Positions 8,238 to 16,549 of a stretch of DNA of 51,255 bases are shown one piece after another. The notes below the pieces were generated by a model, which was not told the DNA's origin, made no database searches, and saw only the letters and a program-made list of their open reading frames with translations. The DNA is from Cellvibrionales bacterium UBA7375 (lineage in GTDB: Bacteria > Pseudomonadota > Gammaproteobacteria > Pseudomonadales > Porticoccaceae), in contig CATAJQ010000029.1 of assembly GCA_949487135.1 (NCBI GenBank), positions 1 through 51,255 of the forward strand. Direction: 5' to 3'. Both the position numbers and the translations under genes were made by a program. How positions within the stretch are numbered: the first letter of the stretch is position 1; every line of letters begins with the position of its first letter.

Positions 8238-8967
8238 TTGAGCTTCCGCCATCAACAGCAATAGTCTGTCCCGTCATATAACTGGCGCCTACCGCTAAGA
8301 AGAATACCGTATCGGCGATATCTGATTCACTACCAAGTCTACCCATGGGCACATTTTTTAACACGGATTGCTGCTTCTCAATATCGTCTTCTTCATGCTC
8401 TGGCCAAAGGATAGCACCGGGGGCCACTGAGTTGACTCTAACCTCGGGCGCCATCTCAAGTGCCATAGTTTTTGTCATAGCAATATTCCCACCTTTGGCT
8501 ATGGTATAAATGGGGTGGTTGGCAAGTGCTTGCCTGGCGTGCATGTCGGAAATATTGACCACGGCACCACGGTGCTTTTTAAGCAAGCTTGCAAGGGCTT
8601 GGGTCAAGAAAAAAGGCCCTTTTAGATTGCTTCCAATAAGGTCGTCCCATTGTTCTTGGTCGCACTTTTCTAAAGGCGTTGGATAAAAGCTAGAGGCGTT
8701 ATTAACCAATACATCAAGGCGCCCTATACTAGTGATTAAATCGGTAATTTTGTTGATGCCCGAGGTGCTGCTTAGGTTAGCTTGAATCATTAAACAGCTA
8801 TCGGCATCGCTAGCATTGAGCTGCGTGCATAATCTATCAGCATCACTGGCGGAATGGTTGTAATGTATAACAACGCGATAGTTGGCATTGTGAAAAAGTT
8901 GCGCCATATTGGCACCAATGCGCCGGGCTGCCCCTGTAATAAGTACGACTTTTTCTCTATTGCTCAT
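8227..8967 (-). CDS. Short-chain dehydrogenase/reductase, pteridine reductase (FolM/PTR1) type
   Basis: A 246-residue Rossmann SDR. The cofactor loop reads TGAARRIG; the Arg in this TGxxxRxG variant is typical of pteridine reductases and favours NADPH. NNAS follows near residue 90, and the active-site part has ISDMHA and Tyr-x-x-x-Lys (YTIAKG). The proline-glycine region SVAPGAILWPE also fits pteridine reductases. Probable role: reduction of dihydropterins or dihydrofolate, supporting the tetrahydropterin or folate pool. Lying tail to tail with folB-folK fits that role, though it is on the opposite strand. Subfamily assignment is by motif and context. It is 15 bases downstream of cca on the same strand. 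Confidence 0.8.
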   Translation of the reverse strand: MSNREKVVLITGAARRIGANMAQLFHNANYRVVIHYNHSASDADRLCTQLNASDADSCLMIQANLSSTSGINKITDLITSIGRLDVLVNNASSFYPTPLEKCDQEQWDDLIGSNLKGPFFLTQALASLLKKHRGAVVNISDMHARQALANHPIYTIAKGGNIAMTKTMALEMAPEVRVNSVAPGAILWPEHEEDDIEKQQSVLKNVPMGRLGSESDIADTVFFLAVGASYMTGQTIAVDGGSSTSL

Positions 8968-8982
8968 GGAGCTATTTTATCC

Positions 8983-10206
8983 CTAATAATTAGATTTAAA
9001 GGTTGTGAGTTGCTCTATTTGTCGCTGTTTTAGTTGGCGACCAATTTCTGCACCTGTGACGCCATCGGCAACCAGATCAGAGATGTCTACCTTTTTCACC
9101 GCACTCAATGCAGCCATTAGGTAATCTCTAGCATGGTACGTAATATCTTCAAATCCAGTTCTACCCCGTGCATCTGCCTCGCAACAATATAAAAAATCAC
9201 TCAGCCTGCGATCATCGCGCAGGGCACCAATGTTTTGCAAAAGCTTTAGTATAGTGGCAGGTTTAAGCTCTTTAGCTTTATGCGAGTGCAGATGGTACTC
9301 GGTAACAGCCATAGCTAGTTGGCGATGACTGTTTGGTACAGTTAAGCGATCACACAGAGCTTTCACTAGGGGTAAGCCGCTTTTTTCGTGGCCGCTATGA
9401 CTGGGAAGTACTGTTTCAGGGGTTAGCGCCTTGCCCAGATCATGTACTAACACGCTAAATCTTACAGCACTGGATTCTGATAATTTTACCGATTGTTCCA
9501 GGGCCATCAGCGTATGAATGCCTGTATCTACTTCTGGGTGGTAGTCAGCGCGCTGCGGCACACCAAAGAGCGCATCTACTTCTGGAAACAGGGCTTTTAA
9601 GGCGCCACAGTCGCGCAATACTTGAATAAATACCTGAGGCGAGGGTTCAGTAAGTGCTCTTGAGGTTTCTTTCCAGACTCTTTCTGCAACTAAAAATGCC
9701 ATTTCACCTTCAGCCACAATGGATTTCATTAGAGTCATGGTTTCACTGGCAATAGTAAATCCAAGGTGGTGATAGCGTGCGGCAAATCTAGCAACTCTCA
9801 ATACTCGCAGTGGATCCTCTGTAAAGGCCTCAGAAACATGGCGCAGGCGCTTTTTTTCAAGATCCTTTTGGCCGCCAAAGGGGTCGATAATATTGCCAGC
9901 AGTATCCTGTGCCATAGCATTAATCGTAAGGTCTCTTCGGATAAGGTCTTCTTCAAGTGATACATCAATTGAGGTATAAAATTCAAAGCCTTTATAGCCA
10001 TGCCCAGATTTTCGCTCAGTGCGCGCTAACGCATATTCTTCACTAGAAGTAGGGTGGATAAAAACAGGGAAATCCTGGCCTACAGGTTTAAATCCTTGAT
10101 CGGCCATTTGTTCTGGTGTGGCACCAACAACTACCCAGTCATTTTCTGAGCTCGGGTAATTAAGTAAGCTATCGCGAACAGCGCCACCAACCAAATATAT
10201 TTCCAT
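8983..10206 (-). CDS. cca: CCA-adding tRNA nucleotidyltransferase with HD domain
   Basis: Adds or repairs the 3' CCA of tRNAs. The 407-residue protein opens with MEIYLVGGAVRDSLL (nucleotidyltransferase helix-turn). Acidic catalytic residues lie in the following strands, and the RRDLTINAMA motif near residue 91 is the usual template region. A C-terminal HD metal-dependent phosphohydrolase domain is visible (VLVHDLGKA, near 253), as in E. coli Cca, which is close to the same length. Start is the ATG at 10206. Transcribed with the pteridine-reductase-like gene downstream. Confidence 0.96.
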   Translation of the reverse strand: MEIYLVGGAVRDSLLNYPSSENDWVVVGATPEQMADQGFKPVGQDFPVFIHPTSSEEYALARTERKSGHGYKGFEFYTSIDVSLEEDLIRRDLTINAMAQDTAGNIIDPFGGQKDLEKKRLRHVSEAFTEDPLRVLRVARFAARYHHLGFTIASETMTLMKSIVAEGEMAFLVAERVWKETSRALTEPSPQVFIQVLRDCGALKALFPEVDALFGVPQRADYHPEVDTGIHTLMALEQSVKLSESSAVRFSVLVHDLGKALTPETVLPSHSGHEKSGLPLVKALCDRLTVPNSHRQLAMAVTEYHLHSHKAKELKPATILKLLQNIGALRDDRRLSDFLYCCEADARGRTGFEDITYHARDYLMAALSAVKKVDISDLVADGVTGAEIGRQLKQRQIEQLTTFKSNY

Positions 10207-10387
10207 ACTGACCTCTTATTGTATTAGTCCATTGTAGTTGCCTAGCTAAAGGTTCTCAATCACTGGCTTAGGTCATGAGGCTATAGTTTTTATTCCACTA
10301 CTAAATAATTAATACAGTTGGTTAATTTTCTGCATATTTATTGTGATCGACTATTATTTAATTGTCGTAATGAAAAAAAAATAAGCA

Positions 10388-10415
10388 AGTGTTTTAATTG
10401 TTGTAATAAAACACT
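10388..10415. repeat. 9-bp perfect inverted repeat in the cca / small-protein intergenic region
   Basis: AGTGTTTTA at 10388-10396 and TAAAACACT at 10407-10415 with a 10-base loop, followed by CTTTTAATT. It lies between divergent genes, 53 bases before the next start codon, so an operator or a leader hairpin is as likely as a terminator. The rest of 10207-10468 is A+T-rich and holds no coding frame I can support. Confidence 0.5.
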
Positions 10416-10468
10416 CTTTTAATTCGGTTAAGTTGAATTTTTAGGTCAGTAAGTCAGTGGGGGAGCCC

Positions 10469-10693
10469 ATGAGTAGCGATATTGAAAATGTAGAAGAAAT
10501 TGATAACAAGTTTCAGCATGCATTCGAGTCTAATTCTGCAGCCAGTTCAACGAGTAATACAGGGGACAGCACTGCCCTGAAAAACAAATTCAAACAGGAC
10601 TCAAGTTCTCGCAAACGACTAGAGCAAAAACTTGAAGATAGTCGAGTTCATCGTCAGGTGAGAGAGTTTGATTTTGATGATATCGACGACTAA
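10469..10693 (+). CDS. Small acidic hypothetical protein, possibly PA3496-type
   Basis: A 74-residue soluble protein without signal peptide or membrane segment. The first half is Ser/Thr/Asn-rich and looks disordered. The second half has a basic helix (SSRKRLEQKLEDSRVHRQ) and ends in FDFDDIDD. This basic-helix-plus-acidic-tail pattern reminds me of the short PA3496 family of pseudomonads, from memory and without a search. An in-frame GTG at 10457 is possible, but GGGGAG lies 4 bases before the ATG at 10469, which settles the start. It stands alone between the divergent cca and the ccm operon. Function unknown. Confidence 0.7.
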   Translation: MSSDIENVEEIDNKFQHAFESNSAASSTSNTGDSTALKNKFKQDSSSRKRLEQKLEDSRVHRQVREFDFDDIDD

Positions 10694-10724
10694 TGCAAAA
10701 GATATAAATTCATTTCCATAACAA

Positions 10725-10746
10725 TCAGCATCGCGCTGAGTTTTTT
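10725..10746 (+). terminator. Weak terminator-like hairpin before ccmA
   Basis: TCAGC-ATCGC-GCTGA then G and six T residues. The stem is only 5 bp, so termination would be inefficient. It lies 31 bases past the stop of the small protein gene and 43 bases before ccmA. Confidence 0.45.
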
Positions 10747-10789
10747 GGCATAATAGATCCTCAAATTTTTATGGGATTGACAAAGTCCA

Positions 10790-11422
10790 TTGGCCGCCAC
10801 AAATATTCTTAAAATCGAAAACCTATCTTTTGAGCGCAACGATGCGTTGCTCTTTGAGCCTGTGAGTTTTGAATTAAACTCTGGTGAAGCTTTGCATATC
10901 GAAGGCGCAAATGGTGCAGGTAAGACCACATTATTCCAACTATTAATTAAACTTCTCGAGCCCTGTACGGGCGATGTGTATTTTCGCGGCCAACATCTTA
11001 GCCAATGCCATTTTGAGTATCTCTCGGATATTTTATTTATCGGACATCAATCTGCGGTCAAAGCTGCGCTGACTGTGGAAGAAAATCTAAGCTGGATGAG
11101 CCCAGACGGCACATCGACAGAAAAAATTACCGCGGCATTGCAGTTTGTGGGTTTAGAACACTACGCTAGTATTCCCTGTTACCGCCTTTCGGCAGGTCAG
11201 CATCGTCGTGTAGCCTTGGCGCGCCTAATGACAACTTCAGCCACACTTTGGTATCTCGATGAACCCTTTGCCGCTCTCGACAAACAGGGTGTAGGCTTTA
11301 TTGAAAACTGTATGCAGCAGCACCTAGATCAGGGGGGTTGTATTGTCTTTTCCTCTCATCAAGATCTAGTCAAAATAGCTGCCCGTAGCTATAGGCTAAA
11401 TCCCCTTAGAGAGGTGGTGTAA
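10790..11422 (+). CDS. ccmA: Heme exporter ATP-binding protein CcmA
   Basis: ATPase of the CcmABCD complex that releases holo-CcmE during cytochrome c maturation. The 210-residue ABC protein has Walker A GANGAGKTT near residue 41, the signature LSAGQHRRVALARL, Walker B WYLDEPFAALD and the switch His (SSHQD). The frame has a stop at 10778 and no early ATG, so the TTG at 10790 is the likely start; no clear ribosome site is seen before it. The ccmB start follows its stop directly. First gene of a nine-gene operon in which most junctions overlap or nearly touch. Confidence 0.93.
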   Translation: MAATNILKIENLSFERNDALLFEPVSFELNSGEALHIEGANGAGKTTLFQLLIKLLEPCTGDVYFRGQHLSQCHFEYLSDILFIGHQSAVKAALTVEENLSWMSPDGTSTEKITAALQFVGLEHYASIPCYRLSAGQHRRVALARLMTTSATLWYLDEPFAALDKQGVGFIENCMQQHLDQGGCIVFSSHQDLVKIAARSYRLNPLREVV

Positions 11423-12103
11423 ATGCATAATTATCTCTCTGCAGGTTTTATAGCCTATTTAACGCGGGATCTACTGCTGGGTGTCAGGAATAAGACTGAT
11501 TTAGTAAAGCCTTTGATATTTTTTCTGCTGGTATCTGCACTAGTGCCATTGTCCATTGCCCCAGAAGCTGAGCGTTTAGCTCAACTGGCGCCAGGTATGA
11601 TTTGGATTTTTGCGGTACTAGCGACCCTGCTATCTGTGGAGCGTTTATTCAGTGATGATTTACAGGATGGCTCGTTGGAACAAATGCTGATGTCCCCCAA
11701 TCTGCTGATCATGCCAATTCTAGGTAAAATCACTGCTCATTGGGTGATGATTGGCTTGCCGCTGACTCTGTTATCGCCAGTGTTAGGGGTTTGGTTCTCG
11801 CTACCCACTGTTGCGGTGACACCAATGATGCTCAGCTTAGCTATAGGTACGGCTGTTCTCTGTTTAATTGGTGCTGTGGGCGCCGCTTTAACCCTGCCGC
11901 GACAGGGCGGGGTGCTTTTGGCTCTGCTGGTAATGCCGCTGTATATGCCGGTACTTATTTTTGGTAGTGCAACTATTCAAAGTGCCGTTGATGGCCTTGA
12001 TTGGACTGCACCGCTGGTAATCTTAGTGGCGCTTCTAGCTATTGCTATCGCGCTTTGTCCGCTTGCAATTAACGCAGGTCTTCGACTTGCCAAAAATGGA
12101 TAA
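11423..12103 (+). CDS. ccmB: Heme exporter permease CcmB
   Basis: Integral membrane subunit of the CcmABCD complex. The 226-residue protein has about six hydrophobic segments and the family-like cytoplasmic stretch SVERLFSDDLQDGSLEQMLM near residues 75-95. Starts with the ATG immediately after the ccmA stop. Ends 6 bases before ccmC. Nothing unusual in length or composition. Confidence 0.95.
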   Translation: MHNYLSAGFIAYLTRDLLLGVRNKTDLVKPLIFFLLVSALVPLSIAPEAERLAQLAPGMIWIFAVLATLLSVERLFSDDLQDGSLEQMLMSPNLLIMPILGKITAHWVMIGLPLTLLSPVLGVWFSLPTVAVTPMMLSLAIGTAVLCLIGAVGAALTLPRQGGVLLALLVMPLYMPVLIFGSATIQSAVDGLDWTAPLVILVALLAIAIALCPLAINAGLRLAKNG

Positions 12104-12109
12104 CGATCA

Positions 12110-12874
12110 ATGAATTTAAATATGCAATGGACATGGTTTCACCGGCTTGGATCGCCGCGTTGGTTTTATCAAAAAACCCAGCGCTGGTTGCCCTGGTTAA
12201 GCCTACTGACATTGTCCCTACTTATTACCGGGATAGTCTGGGGTCTTGCCTTTGCGCCGGAGGATGCCAAGCAGGGTAATAGTTTTCGCATCATATATGT
12301 GCATGTTCCGGCCTCGGTGGTTGCACTTGCCGGTTACTACATTATGGCTATAGCCGGTGCGGTGGGTCTTATTTGGCGGATTAAATTATCCTATATGCTT
12401 ATGCGCTCAGCGGCACCCATTGGAGCGGCTTTAACTTTTATTGCCTTGGTTACAGGTGCCATTTGGGGTAAGCCAACCTGGGGTGCTTACTGGGTGTGGG
12501 ATGCGCGAATAACCTCCATGTTGATTTTATTATTTCTTTACCTTGGTGTGATGGCCTTGCGTCATGCCTATTCTAGTCATGAAGCGGCAGATAAGGCATC
12601 AGCTATATTGGGCTTAGTGGGTATGGTTAACGTACCTATTATTTATAAATCTGTTGATTGGTGGCAAACCCTTCACCAGCCAGCAACCATTAAATTTACC
12701 GGTGCACCAAGTATGCACCCAGATATGTTTTTGCCACTGGTGGTAATGATTGTAGGATTTTACGCCTTTTATGCAGTCACGTTGATGCTTTTTACTAGAG
12801 CGGAAATTCTTCGGCGTGAATATAGAGCGAGTTGGGTTAAACAGCTCGTAAGCGAAAAATTAGTAGAGAAATAA
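12110..12874 (+). CDS. ccmC: Heme-handling protein CcmC
   Basis: Places heme on CcmE at the periplasmic face. The 254-residue protein has six predicted membrane segments and the tryptophan-rich WWD-type loop (WGAYWVWDARITS, near 126-138). Conserved histidines lie in the periplasmic loops, including HVPAS near 64 and the later HQPA. Start at the ATG at 12110. The next gene, ccmD, begins 2 bases after its stop. Confidence 0.96.
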   Translation: MNLNMQWTWFHRLGSPRWFYQKTQRWLPWLSLLTLSLLITGIVWGLAFAPEDAKQGNSFRIIYVHVPASVVALAGYYIMAIAGAVGLIWRIKLSYMLMRSAAPIGAALTFIALVTGAIWGKPTWGAYWVWDARITSMLILLFLYLGVMALRHAYSSHEAADKASAILGLVGMVNVPIIYKSVDWWQTLHQPATIKFTGAPSMHPDMFLPLVVMIVGFYAFYAVTLMLFTRAEILRREYRASWVKQLVSEKLVEK

Positions 12875-12876
12875 TT

Positions 12877-13095
12877 ATGTATTTTGATAGCCTACAGCAG
12901 CTTGTTTTTATGGATGGACATGGTATCTATGTCTGGTCTGCATTTATTATTTCACTCACCGTAATGGTCGGGCTAGTCGTAAAGCCGCTGTGCCAAAAAA
13001 AGCAGGAATTTAAAAATATTCAGCTACATATAAAGCTACAGCAGGTTAATCAGGCTGCAACACAAAAAGAGGCAACAGATGCATCCCATTCGTAA
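12877..13095 (+). CDS. ccmD: Heme exporter subunit CcmD
   Basis: Small membrane protein of the CcmABCD complex that helps release CcmE. The 72-residue sequence has the family-like front (FMDGHGIYVWSAF), one membrane helix near residues 19-38 and a polar, basic tail. The end overlaps the start of ccmE by 17 bases. Weak sequence conservation is normal for CcmD; order in the operon makes the call secure. Confidence 0.92.
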   Translation: MYFDSLQQLVFMDGHGIYVWSAFIISLTVMVGLVVKPLCQKKQEFKNIQLHIKLQQVNQAATQKEATDASHS

Positions 13096-13549
13096 ACAAA
13101 GACTGCAGATTGTTCTATTGATCGTGGTTGCGAGTTCTTTGGCGGCTGGATTAATTGCCTATATGCTTGGCCAAAACGCCAACTACTTTTTTACCCCATC
13201 GCAAGTATTGCAGGGCGAAGCGCCTGTGAATGTGACTATCAGAGCGGGCGGCATGGTGGTGCAAGGCTCTATTGAGAGATCAGCAGATTCTTTGGATGTC
13301 AGTTTTTTGGTAACAGATGGTCTGGGTATATTAAAGGTAAGTTACAGTGGCATCCTGCCCGATCTATTTGCTGAGGGTGAGGCGGCAATTGCCACTGGAA
13401 AATTGGGTGCTGATAAGGTTTTACGTGCTTCGCAGGTTCTGGCAAAGCACGATGAGAATTATACACCGCCAGAGGTTGCTGATGCGATGAATCAGGCCTA
13501 CAAGCTAAAACAGCAGGGTAAGTACTCACCGCAAGAGGCTGAAAAGTGA
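13079..13549 (+). CDS. ccmE: Periplasmic heme chaperone CcmE
   Basis: Binds heme covalently through a His and passes it to CcmFH. The 156-residue protein has an N-terminal membrane anchor (about 9-29), an OB-fold domain with the GGMVVQGSI strand, and the heme-attachment box AKHDENY with His124 and Tyr128. The ATG at 13079 lies inside the end of ccmD, and the stop overlaps the GTG start of ccmF. It is the HxxxY type of CcmE. Confidence 0.97.
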   Translation: MHPIRKQRLQIVLLIVVASSLAAGLIAYMLGQNANYFFTPSQVLQGEAPVNVTIRAGGMVVQGSIERSADSLDVSFLVTDGLGILKVSYSGILPDLFAEGEAAIATGKLGADKVLRASQVLAKHDENYTPPEVADAMNQAYKLKQQGKYSPQEAEK

Positions 13550-15507
13550 TAGCAGAGCTGGGGCATTTTGCCCTTATTATCGCATTGGCTATGGCAGTAT
13601 TGCAGTCAGTGGTGCCAATGGTTGGCTCTTTTAGAGGGTATTCTAACTGGATGCGTTTGGGCAGTTCCCTGTCTATCGGGCAGCTACTGTTTGTTGCCAT
13701 TTCTTTCCTCTGCTTGGTCATGGCTTTTTTGAATGATGACTTCTCGCTTAAATATGTATCCCAAAATTCAAATACAGCGTTACCTGATCATTACAAAATC
13801 AGTGCAGTTTGGGCGGCCCATGAGGGTTCATTGCTATTGTGGGCGCTTATACTGGCGGGGTGGACCGCCGCAGTGGCACTGTTTAGTCGTTCTCTGCCGT
13901 TAGTGCTGATCGCTCGAATACTGTCAGTCCTGGGGGCTATTTCGGTGGGATTTGCATTATTTTTGCTACTTACATCCAACCCGTTTGAACGCTTGTTGCC
14001 TATGGCCCCAATGGAAGGCGCTGATTTAAACCCACTGCTTCAGGATATTGGATTAATTATTCACCCTCCGATGTTGTATATGGGCTATGTTGGCTTTGCA
14101 GTACCTTTTGCATTTGCTATTGCCGCTCTAATTGGCGGGCAGTTCGATAGTGCTTGGGCGCGTTGGTCTCGACCATGGATTAATTTGGCATGGGTATTTC
14201 TGACCATTGGTATTACTTTGGGCAGTTGGTGGGCCTATTATGAGCTTGGTTGGGGCGGATGGTGGTTTTGGGATCCGGTGGAGAATGCCTCCCTAATGCC
14301 ATGGCTAGTTGGTACGGCCCTAATGCATAGCGTCTCTGCGACTGAAAAGCGTGGCGTATTTCGCAGTTGGACACTTTTGCTAGCTATCTTTGCCTTTTCA
14401 CTGAGTCTTTTAGGTACATTTTTAGTGCGTTCTGGCATTCTGACGTCGGTCCATGCCTTCGCCTCTGACCCTGAGCGCGGCGTGTTTATGCTGATGTTTT
14501 TGGCGATCGTTATCGGCGGTTCATTAATGTTATTCGCCCTGCGCGGTCCAGCGATGCAAAAGGTAGCCGCCTACAGCGGCTGGTCGCGTGAAGTTATGCT
14601 ATTAATCAATAATGTAATATTGGTCAGTGCAATGACCATGATCTTAATAGGCACCCTGTATCCACTCGTCGCCGATGTGCTTGAACTGGGTAAAATTTCC
14701 GTAGGCCCGCCATACTTCAATTTTTTCTTTGTTCCCCTAACCTTTGGACTAGTTGTAGCCATGGGGATAGCCGTATTCACTAAATGGAAATCCACTGAGA
14801 GTCGATTAATACTGAGCAAGATCCCAGTGCCATTACTGTTGGCGATTATTTGCGGGGGTGTTTTTCCATTCTATCTAGCAACGGACTACAGTTTCTCGAT
14901 CGTCGCAGGGCTAACTGTCTTTATGACGGTTTGGCTTACAGCGACTATCGCGGTAGATCTTATAGATAAGGTTGGAACTAATATAAAGCGTGTCGCCAGG
15001 CTCAGTTATAGTTATCTCGGCATGCAGTTAGCCCATACCGGCTTAGCGATCTGTGTTCTAGGTGTGGGCTTAAGTTCAGCCTATGACCAAACGCGAGAAC
15101 TGCGTATGGCGCCAGGTGATAATGCCGAAATTGCTGGTTATACGTTTAATTTTTCTGGGGTCAATCCGGTTGCCGGACCCAATTTCACAGCGTTTCAAGC
15201 ACAGATTAAAGTCACTCAAGATAGACGCTTGGTCGCAAACCTGTACCCAGAGAAGCGACATTATAATGCTGGTGGTCAGGTGATGACTGAGGCGGCAATT
15301 GATCCGTCGCTGACAAGAGATATCTATGTCTCTCTGGGTGAGCCATTAACCGGTGGTGCATGGGCTTTAAGTCTTCAGGTAAAACCTTTTGTACGCTGTA
15401 TCTGGCTTGGTGCAATTATGGTTGGATTAGGTGGACTGCTAGCCGCCACTGATCGCAGATATCGCCGTCGAAAAAAATCACAGACAAAACCTGCGGTGGC
15501 CTCATGA
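13546..15507 (+). CDS. ccmF: Cytochrome c heme lyase subunit CcmF
   Basis: Large membrane component of the heme lyase that joins heme to apocytochrome c with CcmH/CcmI. The 653-residue protein has many membrane segments and the WWD domain (WGGWWFWDPVENAS, near 239-252). Conserved histidines flank it, including those in the AAHEGSLLLW loop and IHPPMLYMGY. The C-terminal periplasmic domain is near 520-620. Start is a GTG at 13546 overlapping the ccmE stop; the next in-frame options would cut off the first membrane helix. It overlaps ccmG by 4 bases (ATGA). Confidence 0.97.
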   Translation: MIAELGHFALIIALAMAVLQSVVPMVGSFRGYSNWMRLGSSLSIGQLLFVAISFLCLVMAFLNDDFSLKYVSQNSNTALPDHYKISAVWAAHEGSLLLWALILAGWTAAVALFSRSLPLVLIARILSVLGAISVGFALFLLLTSNPFERLLPMAPMEGADLNPLLQDIGLIIHPPMLYMGYVGFAVPFAFAIAALIGGQFDSAWARWSRPWINLAWVFLTIGITLGSWWAYYELGWGGWWFWDPVENASLMPWLVGTALMHSVSATEKRGVFRSWTLLLAIFAFSLSLLGTFLVRSGILTSVHAFASDPERGVFMLMFLAIVIGGSLMLFALRGPAMQKVAAYSGWSREVMLLINNVILVSAMTMILIGTLYPLVADVLELGKISVGPPYFNFFFVPLTFGLVVAMGIAVFTKWKSTESRLILSKIPVPLLLAIICGGVFPFYLATDYSFSIVAGLTVFMTVWLTATIAVDLIDKVGTNIKRVARLSYSYLGMQLAHTGLAICVLGVGLSSAYDQTRELRMAPGDNAEIAGYTFNFSGVNPVAGPNFTAFQAQIKVTQDRRLVANLYPEKRHYNAGGQVMTEAAIDPSLTRDIYVSLGEPLTGGAWALSLQVKPFVRCIWLGAIMVGLGGLLAATDRRYRRRKKSQTKPAVAS

Positions 15508-16040
15508 AACGCGTAGCCCTTTTTGTACCGCTGGTGGTTTTTGCTATTTTGACCCTATTTCTTCTAAAGGGCTTAGAACGCGATCCTACAGAGCTTCCAT
15601 CTGCTCTCGTAGGCGAGTCTTTTCCTATTTTTACCCTGCCATCGCTTGGCGATGAGCAGAGACTACTGACTGAGCGTGATCTTGGCTCTAGGGTGGTATT
15701 GGTTAATGTATGGGCAACCTGGTGTTTTGCCTGCCGAATCGAGCATCCAATGCTCAATCAATTGGCGGCTCAGGGCGTGAATATTATTGGACTAAATTAC
15801 AAGGATCAGAACGATAAGGCACTGCAGTGGCTAGAGCAAAAAGGTAATCCTTATCTCTTTAATATTGTCGATGCTAATGGCATTTTAGGCTTTGATTTAG
15901 GTGTAACCGGTGCGCCAGAAACCTATTTGGTAGATGCCAGTGGCACTATTCGCTATCGCCGCGTTGGAGTGGTGGATCAGAGGATTTGGGATGAAGAAAT
16001 TAAAGATCTTTATCAGCAGTTAATCGGTGAGGCAGACTAA
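15504..16040 (+). CDS. ccmG: Thiol:disulfide interchange protein CcmG (DsbE)
   Basis: Membrane-anchored, periplasmic thioredoxin-like protein that keeps apocytochrome CxxCH cysteines reduced. The 178 residues include an N-terminal anchor (about 4-22) and a thioredoxin fold with the active site WATWCFACRIEHP (Cys74, Cys77). A proline-containing GAPETYLVD loop faces it. CcmG proteins usually read WCxxC with variable middle residues; FA here is unremarkable. ATGA overlap with ccmF and TAATG overlap with ccmH. Confidence 0.96.
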   Translation: MKRVALFVPLVVFAILTLFLLKGLERDPTELPSALVGESFPIFTLPSLGDEQRLLTERDLGSRVVLVNVWATWCFACRIEHPMLNQLAAQGVNIIGLNYKDQNDKALQWLEQKGNPYLFNIVDANGILGFDLGVTGAPETYLVDASGTIRYRRVGVVDQRIWDEEIKDLYQQLIGEAD

Positions 16041-16549
16041 TGCCAGTGTACTTTTTAAAGCTGCTATTAACGGCATCACTATTGATATTGCCATTGGCCT
16101 TTAGCGAGCGATCTGAACTGTTGGCAAGCACTGAGGTGGTTGAATTTTCTGATCCCCAGTTGCGCAAACGATATTACCAGTTAGTGCAAGAGTTGCGCTG
16201 CCCAAAATGTCAGAATCAAAACTTAGCCGACTCCAACGCGCCCATTTCCAAAGATATGAAAGCGCAAATTTATTCGATGCTAGAAGCAAAAAATACTGAT
16301 GATGAAATTAAACAACATTTGGTCTCGCGTTATTCTGAATTTGTTCTATACCGTCCCGAGGTCAATACCAATACCTGGTTTTTATGGTTTGCACCTCTGT
16401 GTTTAGTCTTTGTAGGGGTGTTTATTGTTTGGCGTTATGCATTTGCTGGTGGCCGCGCTCAATCAAATATTAAAAGCGATACCGCAGTCTTAACCGACAA
16501 ACAGCAACAACAGCTTTCGCAGCTACTGGGTGAGGACGATAACTCATGA
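16040..16549 (+). CDS. ccmH: Cytochrome c maturation protein CcmH
   Basis: Periplasmic thiol-redox subunit of the heme lyase. The 169-residue protein has a cleavable signal-like N-terminus, the LRCPKCQNQ motif with Cys54 and Cys57, a three-helix bundle and one C-terminal membrane helix near 110-130. This is the short CcmH, without the TPR part that E. coli fuses to it; that part is the next gene, as in Pseudomonas. Start overlaps the ccmG stop and the end overlaps ccmI. Confidence 0.95.
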   Translation: MPVYFLKLLLTASLLILPLAFSERSELLASTEVVEFSDPQLRKRYYQLVQELRCPKCQNQNLADSNAPISKDMKAQIYSMLEAKNTDDEIKQHLVSRYSEFVLYRPEVNTNTWFLWFAPLCLVFVGVFIVWRYAFAGGRAQSNIKSDTAVLTDKQQQQLSQLLGEDDNS

